Assembly: GCA_026225945.1 (NCBI GenBank)
Contig: JAMJFZ010001816.1
Span: 6,813,501-6,877,500, forward strand
Direction: 5' to 3'
DNA from: Cricetomys ansorgei
Lineage: Eukaryota > Chordata > Mammalia > Rodentia > Nesomyidae
DNA length: 64,000 nucleotides
Shown one piece after another: positions 57,229 through 64,000 of this stretch. The notes beneath the pieces are model-generated. The model made no database searches. It saw only the letters and a list, made by a program, of their open reading frames with translations, and had not been told where the DNA came from. The stretch's first letter is position 1. Every line of letters starts with the position of its first letter. Both the position numbers and the translations under genes were made by a program.

Positions 57229-57620
57229 GCTGAGTATCTCTAATATGAAAACATTCCAAAGTAACTCGAAAACATTCCAAAATCCGGAATATTCTGTGTG
57301 CCTACATGAATTCATAACTGGAATTTTTCCAAGAATAAACTTTATTTCATGCACAGAATTGTTTAAAATTTTTCCTACTTAGTGAGTTCTAGGCTAGTCA
57401 ATGCTACATGGTGAGATCCTGTCTCGGAAGCAAGCAAACTAAATGTATAGAATTATCTTTAAGGTAGGGGTATAAAGTCTCCACAGAACATAACACATTT
57501 TGTATTTAGACTTGGGTCCCATATGTGTACATTTCATTGTGTTTACAAAATATAATACAAAAAAATCATAAGTCTGAAATATTTGTGATGCCTAGCAGTC
57601 CAAATAAGAGACGCTCAATT
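57229..57620. mobile_element. Ancient non-autonomous DNA transposon with inverted ends
   Basis: The left end GCTGAGTATCTCTAATATG pairs imperfectly with the complement of the right end, TTGAGCGTCTCTTATTTGG. The inside has CATTCCAAAATCCGGAATATTC, TTTATTTCATGCACAG, GACTTGGGTCCCATATG and TCTGAAATATTTGTGATGC, as in a widespread mammalian element recognised by its 'gagtatcccttatccgaaa' ends. A B1 fragment is nested in it. Confidence 0.6.
57379..57440 (+). mobile_element. 3' fragment of an old B1-type SINE, sense, nested
   Basis: GTGAGTTCTAGGCTAGTCAATG, CTACATGGTGAGATCCTG and TCTCGGAAGCAAGCAAAC match the 3' third of a 7SL-derived monomer with a short tail. It lies in the middle of the DNA transposon. 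Confidence 0.6.
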
Positions 57621-58839
57621 CATAGAGGCTAAAATACCAGTCCCTGATTTAAATATGGAGACCCCCCCAAGGAGCCTTGTGTATTTTGAAGAGTCCCTGA
57701 ACCCTCCAAATGCTGATAAAGCCTTGCCATTGGCTCTTTCTCTAGAAGAGAGTAACAGATATATTGGCATTCTTGGAGAGAAAGCATGAGAATGAGAGAT
57801 TGAGAAGAATAAGCCTCAAATTAATTAGATACTAAATTACTTTAGCACATTTCTGACTTCCGCTTGAGAATTCCCTGGCAGTGAACAGGGCAGCATCTTG
57901 AGTGGTCTGAGTAGTGGTGGTAATATAATCGTAATGCCATGTATTTGTCATATCACTTTAAATATCATTATTTTTTGCAAGCTCTGGTATAAAACTAATA
58001 GTTACTTAGTGGCAACCAGCAAGATATCAAAACCGCAGAAAATGTAAATGAAATGGTTGGAGATGACAAGGCCCCTTCCCCCTTTCTTAAGAGGCTTCAA
58101 CTCTAAGATTCCATGCTGTATATAAACAAGATCATTGATTTGAATTCATGGTATTTATTTTAAACCATTTTAAACTATATTTTATATAATTTTATATAAT
58201 GTAATCTCTCTATGTACCATTATTGTTATGGTTGGACAATGGAGTAATTTCAGTTTACCAAATGATCTGGACTCATTCTTCAATGTAGAATATAAACTTA
58301 AGATGGATTGTTATTGCTCATGACTACTTTGAATGAATAAGCAACTCAGCACACGCAGGCTTAATCAGAGTATAGATTTCACTAAATGGTTTTGACATCT
58401 TACTTCACCCTAATGCTGTAGACATTCTGAATTAATAACTGCAATAAACACAGTCAACCTATTATATGGGTCAGTTACAAATGTAATGAATATATTGTAA
58501 AACACATTTTAATGTTAAGAGCTCAGTTCTCAACTGATTGGTATTCTCTTTCTCCTAGTTCCTGGAGTGAAGGAGATTTTAAATCTGCTACCTAATGTAC
58601 ACAATCAGAAAATGTGGAAATGAATTCAAAACTGCTGCCCTCAATCTAATTTTTGATATCTCCAATATAGTTTTGTCTGTTTCATTTCAAAGCAGTAAAT
58701 AAAACACATTTAGAAACTAATAAATATGATAAAATTTATAATATAGTAGAAAGACATAAATATTAACAAAATAGTCTGTGCCGTCCATGATTCTACCCCA
58801 AATTTCACACCCTTGATACGTCAATTTCCCAATTATGTC
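57621..58839. other. Unique sequence, nothing recognised
   Basis: AT-rich, short frames, no repeat body. Confidence 0.45.
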
Positions 58840-58905
58840 AATTTAGCATGATCTAAATTTCCCAAATTTCCAAATTTCCCAGTTTCCCAGATTTCCAGTT
58901 TTATC
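58840..58905. repeat. Degenerate ~10-bp tandem repeat
   Basis: AAATTTCCCA-type units (AAATTTCCC, AAATTTCC, AAATTTCCC, AGTTTCCC, AGATTTCC) repeat at 8-10 bp spacing. Confidence 0.7.
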
Positions 58906-59191
58906 TCTGAGACTATTCTTCAACTCAAAGTCAATACTCCATAAATATCTTCTATGTACTAATACTTTTTCACACACAGAACAGTTTTCCTTCTTTTAAA
59001 TCATGATTTATTGACTTGGGTACGTGAAATATCCTTTCTACCATGAGCAATTGGTTCATCTCCCTCATTCTTTAAAGCTCAGCCCAAAATAACCTCTTCT
59101 CAGAAGCTTTAGACAAAATTTACTTTAAGTGATCTCAGGGATTTTCGCAGATGCTCTTTGTGTTTTAGTAACGATGAGTGCAGGAGCTAGC

Positions 59192-59400
59192 ATCTATTGA
59201 ACACTCAGTATCAGATGTTTTTAAGTTCTACACCTAGGTTAATTTATTATTTCTAATCCTATCATCAACATTCATATAAGATATCTACGGCTTTTTAAGT
59301 AATTTTTAGGACAGGGGAAGTTATGTAATTTTTTCCAAGTTATATTGCTGATGCCCAGAAGGACCCATGGTAGACTCTCTACTTTCAGAAACAGAACCAA
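59192..59400 (+). mobile_element. MIR SINE, sense
   Basis: CTATTGAACACTCAGTATCAG, TTTTTAAGTTCTACACC, TTTCTAATCCTATCATCAAC, GGACAGGGGAAGTTATGTAAT and TTCCAAGTTATATTGCTG keep the MIR order through to the 3' segment. Confidence 0.62.
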
Positions 59401-59410
59401 TTTCCAATTT

Positions 59411-59557
59411 ATTTTACTTTTTTGCCAGGGGTCAGGGATTCACTGTGTAGCCTGCCTGGTCTGGAACTTGCTATATAGACCATGCTGACCTTGAACTTAC
59501 AGAGATCTCTGCCTCCTATGTGCTGGAATTAAAGGGGTACACAACCATGCCCAGCTT
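59411..59557 (-). mobile_element. B1 SINE, antisense, diverged
   Basis: CAGGGATTCACTGTGTAGCC, TATATAGACCATGCTGACC, TTGAACTTACAGAGATCTC and GTGCTGGAATTAAAGGGG lie in reversed B1 order. TTCCAATT (59402) and TTCCAGTT (59556) may be a decayed target-site duplication. It lacks the TTGTAACTCT variant and is older than the other three. Confidence 0.88.
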
Positions 59558-59744
59558 CCAGTTCCCTTTTAAGGAGGTGGCTGATTAATGTATGGGCCTG
59601 TCTCCCATACCACAACTTCTCCCTTAACAGAAAAAAAACCAATAGGTAGAAACACAATATCAAAATTCAAGGAAAAGTGTCAGGGGACAATTTTTTTTAA
59701 ATATATATTTTTAATTAAATATTGCATCATTTCCTGCTTAGTAA

Positions 59745-60645
59745 AAACCTGCTTAGTCCATTTGGTGTTGCTTGTACTTGTATGTGTATTTCAGGACTGA
59801 CCATTTAGTACTGAATAGCCTGTTAGGGTGCTTCTCCCAAGGCACAACAATTTCTCTGGCTTTCAGCATTCCTCAGTTGCCTGTAGTTCTTTGCCTGTGG
59901 GTAGTGGCCCTTGAGATCTCTACTGTCCATGCTGTCTTACCTGCCTTATTTAGGCAGCCATATTGTTGCTGCATTGTGGGTGTAGCTTCCTTCTCATTTC
60001 TAGGAGACACAACGTCACAGCAGACTTCCTGGCCCTCTGGCTCTTACACTCTTTCTGTCTCCTCTGCCACAGTGATCCCTGAGCCTTGGGTGCACAAGCT
60101 GTGCTGTAGATGTGTCATCTGAGGCTGGGTACCTCACGATCAGCTGTTCTCAGCTTTGTGACCAGTTGTAGCGATGCTCTCCACCTGTCTTCTGTAATGA
60201 TCTCCATCTGCTGCAAAGAGAAGCTCGTTGGATCAGTGGATATACGGACAGTAGTTTAAATGCAGTTAGGAATTATTCTGGTTTAGTAAATTGGTGATCC
60301 TTGGGTCTTCTCTGGGATCCATACACTCATGATCCCTGGATAGTTGGCTGGGTTTCCAGTACCAGGCATTGTTTTTCTCTTATTGAATAGTCCTTAAGTC
60401 CAATTAGGGAGCTTCTAGGTACCACCAAAGTAGTGCTATCATGGCATCCTTAGGATTATCATACCCTGCTAGTCATTGTTGGGTTCATAAGTGTCGTAAC
60501 TGTATAGGGCTATCGGCTACTTCCCTTTCTTGGAAGCATAGCACCTTCCAGTACAACAAAAGCTAGTCCTCTATGAGGAGACTTTCAAGTTAAATTCAGT
60601 TAGAGTCCTTCCGGTCTTGTGAGGGGCACGCTTTTAAAAACTGTG
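59745..60645 (-). mobile_element. L1 (Lx-type) 3' UTR, antisense
   Basis: GGTGTTGCTTGTACTTGTATG, GGACTGACCATTTAGTACTG, CAGCATTCCTCAGTTGCCTG, CTAGGAGACACAACGTCAC, CCCTGAGCCTTGGGTGC, TTTAAATGCAGTTAGGAATT, CCAGTACCAGGCATTG and GAAGCATAGCACCTTCC are consecutive landmarks of the reversed murid L1 3' UTR over 900 bp. The 116-codon frame at 59772-60122 lies inside it and is not a gene. Confidence 0.78.
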
Positions 60646-60714
60646 TATCGTAGTTGCTGATGGAAGCTTATTTGTTGAGATCCCTAATACAAGGTAGTTT
60701 GAGTTTTAGATTTT

Positions 60715-60832
60715 TGTTTTGTTTTATTTTTTATACAAGTATAATATTATAACCCAGGATGGCTTGGAATTCATGTTAACCTCCTGCCTCGAGTTTCTAA
60801 ATTCTGGGATTACTTGCATGAACTAGACTTTT
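60715..60832 (-). mobile_element. Possible old B1-like SINE, antisense
   Basis: ATAACCCAGGATGGCTTGG, CCTCCTGCCTCGAGTTTC and ATTCTGGGATTACTTGCATG resemble the reversed 7SL-derived pattern. It is heavily eroded. Confidence 0.42.
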
Positions 60833-61054
60833 GACAACAAATGTGAGATCTGAGTGTAGCATCTTAAGGACAACAAATATAAGGAGCATTGTGGGTGGGG
60901 TGGCAAACACCCACAGAGGAGAAGGAAGCAAACACAGAAGTGAGGAGACGTGTCATGAGCTCCAAAGGGGACCAGTTAACAAACAAACAAAAAGATGAAG
61001 ATGCTCTGAACAGTAAAGGACTGCAGAAATATCCCTGCAGGTGAGTGTTAGATA

Positions 61055-61410
61055 TTGAATAAGGGGTATCCCCTAAATCTCGGGTAATGAAGGCAAGCCT
61101 TTCTCCCCACTGGCAGGATTGTTTGGGGGATCTCTGGAGACACTAGGAGTTAGAACCTCGTTGGAGAAGGTCGGTTACTAGAGGTGTCATCTTGGAGCTG
61201 TAGCCCGTGCTTGGCCCCTTCTCTCCTTCCTGTTTCCTGTCCACTATGCCATGGTGGACTATGCTAAAATTTCTGAAACAATGCTGTTTGACGTCACCTG
61301 CGGCCCAAAGTGATGGAGCCAGACTATCACAAACTGAAACTAAGAGCAAAATAAATCTTTCCTCCCTTTAAACAGGCTTTGTTTTGTCTCATTGATGAAA
61401 AGTCAGACCA
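61055..61410 (+). mobile_element. MaLR-type LTR, sense (old)
   Basis: CTTCTCTCCTTCCTGTTTCC, CTATGCCATGGTGGACTATG, GAGCAAAATAAATCTTTCCTC and GCTTTGTTTTGTCTCATTG have the order of an LTR promoter and polyadenylation end of the ERVL-MaLR group. No viral genes adjoin it. Confidence 0.52.
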
Positions 61411-63699
61411 TCAGAAGTGAACGAAATGATTGATAGAAAGGGAGCGATGAGTGACGGACAGATGGAACAGAAAGAAGCAACGCATGTAGCTTCCAACTTC
61501 ACCCACTTCAGCAGTGAATGAAATTCTCAAAATGAGTAGGATGAGGATACCGTTGAGGGGGAAGAGAAGCTAGTTAATGTCTCTGTCAGTGGACAAAAGA
61601 GAGGAAAGATTGGTGAGGGGTGAGGAGACATTAATATATCAGAAGTTCAAGAAAAACATGATTGAAGAAGCATCTCCCTGAAGAAAGGAGGGAAGCTTAA
61701 TTCATCCACTCTGCTTTGCAAACTTCTTGTATGTCAAGTACATGATTTAAGAAGGATGCGGTGATCAAAACCAAATCCCCCGAAACAGCAACAAAGGACA
61801 TACACCTCTTAAATTTTAAATTCTTGCTTATAGTTTGCAGAACACACAAAACAGTACAAGAAATGCATTGACGTTTTACACACACTCGTTCATTGTAATG
61901 GATACTTAGAGGCTTAGAAACCATGGAAGAGATGCAGAGTGTGTTCGACAGGAGGGACATGAAACCCCACGTCCTCTCTAGTACCACACCACCCTGGAGT
62001 CTTGATCTGCTTACCATCAGAAGCTCTCCAAGCCCCCAGCCCTTTTAGGTGACTAGGAGGGCTTCATTCCACAGGCTTACTAGATGATTAAATCATCGAC
62101 TGTAACTGATTCATGCAATCCCTGGCCTCTGCCCTTGCTTAGATTTAGGATTGGGGCTGAAAGTCCCAATTCTCTAATCCCAGAGTTGATTCCCCTGGCA
62201 ATGACTCCCTGTCCTGAAGTTGCAAAGGGCCCTTTCTGAAGTCACTTTTTTAACAAGTTTCAAGTATGAGTGAACATCTTAGTTATTGATAAGCAACATC
62301 CCTTTCTCTCATATCACTAAGAAAAATATAAGAGTTTCAGGAGCTTTAACAGGAGCAGAACATAAGCCAATATCTATACCTGTATATATAATATATATGT
62401 GTGTGTTGCTTAATAATATACCATCCATTCAAAGGACAGAGAATAGGGAGTTAGGAGCAACTTCTAATAGAGAGGCTACAGAGTCTTTCATAAGAAGATG
62501 ATATTAGAAATGTTAAAGGAAAAATGAAGTGTCGACTTGACTATTAGAATAAGAATATACTAGACCTTGCAAATAGCAGGGAAGAAGGTCTTGTGATGGA
62601 GTGTGCCTAAGGTAGTCCTCTACCTCTTTCTGAGTCTTACAGACCTAAGAAATATTTTCTAACCTTATAAGTTGTACCAGGTTGTGAGCTGAATGGAAGG
62701 TTACCTCTTTGTGTGTAACGACTCAGAAGCTCTCCTGGTCTGTTGTTTTCTAGATCGCTAAGTGTATTCACTAGCTCTCTCATTGCTAGACAAAATGCCT
62801 GACAGAAAGGAACTTAAGTTAGGGAAGATCATATAAATGCTCACAAGTTTCAGAGACATCAGTGCAAGGTTACTTGGTTCAGTATGTCTGGGCCTCTAGT
62901 GAGATACCACTCTATGATGGCAGAGACTGGTCCTTATGAAAGAGAAAGGATGATGCCAGGAACAGGTACCCCTCCAGGCCCAAGACAATCCCCCAGGACC
63001 TCTGATGAAATCCCACATCTTGAACTTTCCAGAATATCCCAAAATATCACACCAGCTGGGGATATGCACTTTAATACATGATCCTACACAGGGGCAGAGT
63101 TATTCTTCATAAACGTGCCATATCACCAGGAACTGGACATATGCCTCCTACCAGCCAGGTCAGAAGAAAGCTGAAAGCCCTCCTCTGCTCATGGCTTTGG
63201 CAGATCAGCATGTGAATAGAAGACAGGGAGCCAAAAGAAGGTAGACAGCAATGTGCGTGTTCACTTAGATTCAGGCACCAGCTCTTATCTGATTCCTCTC
63301 TCAGACAATAAAAAAGCACCAAGAAGAACTTGAGGCAATTGGAATTGTGTCCCAGGTAGGTTAAAGTCTCAGCAATATATTCTGACACTGAAAGAGGACT
63401 GTTAGGTAATTTTCCTGATTGGAAGGTGTTGTGCAGAAGGCTAAAGTCGTGGAGTTGGTTGATAAGCACACAACAGTGTGATCTAATTTTGTGGAAACCG
63501 TTCCTGAGTCAGTTTTGGTAACCTTCTGGATCACATGACTTTCTGTGAATGTGCAGCAACATTGCTCGTACACCAGATAAGTGCCTGTCTGTCCCATGTG
63601 GTTTGTTTAAGTAGAGGAACGATGTGGAAAATGTCACCTTTCAAGAATAACAAAAACTATTCTGATTGCTATCACTGCAGGATTTGTATACCCACACTT
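61411..63699. other. Unique sequence, nothing firm
   Basis: The longest frame is 120 codons on the minus strand (63107-63469) with no recognisable domain. A short TA run lies near 62385-62400. Confidence 0.4.
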
Positions 63700-63812
63700 G
63701 CAGTACAGATATCCAGAGCATCTTCCATACTTACAGAGCATCTTCCACTCTTACAGTACAGATACCCAGAGCATCTTCCACATTTACAATACAGATACCC
63801 AGAGCATCTTTA
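63700..63812. repeat. 33-bp tandem repeat (about 3.5 units)
   Basis: CAGAGCATCTT begins at 63714, 63734, 63767 and 63800, giving spacings of 20, 33 and 33. The first unit lacks 13 bp. Units carry ACAGATACCCAGAGCATCTTCC plus a CTTAC/TTTAC spacer. The 33-bp length keeps three overlapping frames open, which explains short repetitive frames here. Confidence 0.88.
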
Positions 63813-64000
63813 TGGATACTCATCATATATCTCATTTACTTCTTCACCAAAGTCTACTTCTTGTTTTTCAGTTTAGATCCAGAGATTCAGAGAAGATAAA
63901 AAACTGTCCTGTAGTCATATAGAAAAAACAATTGTCATGGCTAGCCTGCGTATTACACATTTTCATCCAACCAGATGTCCATGAGAACGCTGAACAGGAA

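Noticed and set aside
59772..60122. 116-codon plus-strand frame
   Set aside because: Lies inside the reversed L1 3' UTR.
63107..63469. 120-codon minus-strand frame
   Set aside because: No domain recognised and no neighbouring exon-like signals.

Overview
The window reads as nuclear DNA of a muroid rodent (mouse, rat, hamster, vole or gerbil group; I cannot name the genus). It is AT-rich and has no credible protein-coding gene, rRNA or tRNA. It is full of rodent-type B1, B2, B3 and ID/B4 SINEs and murid-type (Lx) L1 3' ends. It also carries older mammalian repeats (MIR, a MER5A-like element, L1M, MaLR-type LTRs) and many microsatellites. Almost every open frame is short. The one long frame (398 codons) is produced by a TA/CA-rich minisatellite and is not a gene. 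The window is best read as a gene desert or a large intron. Repeat family names come from memory of the consensus sequences, and subfamily names are tentative.

Layout. 1-6.6 kb: an Lx 3' end, unique sequence, an exact 25-bp inverted repeat pair, a B3, and a unique tract that might be conserved. 6.6-12.1 kb: a B1, an L1 with a 5' inversion and an 8-bp target-site duplication, a polypurine tract, an ID inside an inverted repeat, a second L1 3' end, and an old LTR. 13-19.3 kb: GT and AT microsatellites, a B1 with a perfect 11-bp duplication, an ancient L1M with a nested B2, an antisense Lx fragment, and another B2. 19.3-28.3 kb: mostly unique sequence, a 238-bp AT-rich palindrome, paired octamer motifs, and a diverged 53-bp tandem duplication. 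28.4-31.8 kb: a B1, a second inverted L1, a G-quadruplex motif and a composite SINE.

31.8-40 kb: unique sequence, a weak LTR-like stretch, L1 antisense, an ~860-bp minisatellite and a B2. 40-46.2 kb: a CpG-rich 300-bp patch, a deleted B1, L1M fragments, a MaLR-type LTR, a unique tract with a palindrome overlapping a TCF/LEF-type site, and a B2 with a perfect 10-bp duplication. 46.7-54.8 kb: a 39-nt poly(A), an LTR-like repeat, a CA/GA compound microsatellite, an ancient antisense L1M with an Lx piece inserted into it, several MaLR-type LTRs and a long antisense Lx. 55-64 kb: MIRs, purine tracts, an ancient DNA transposon with a B1 fragment nested in it, an antisense L1 3' end, an LTR and a 33-bp tandem repeat.

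No set of genes works together here. The information lies in the order of transposon insertions and in a few non-repeat structures of unknown meaning. I did not find a convincing new biological system. The best leads are the 25-bp inverted repeat, the CpG-rich patch, the AT palindrome with unique arms, and a diverged 110-bp sequence present twice.
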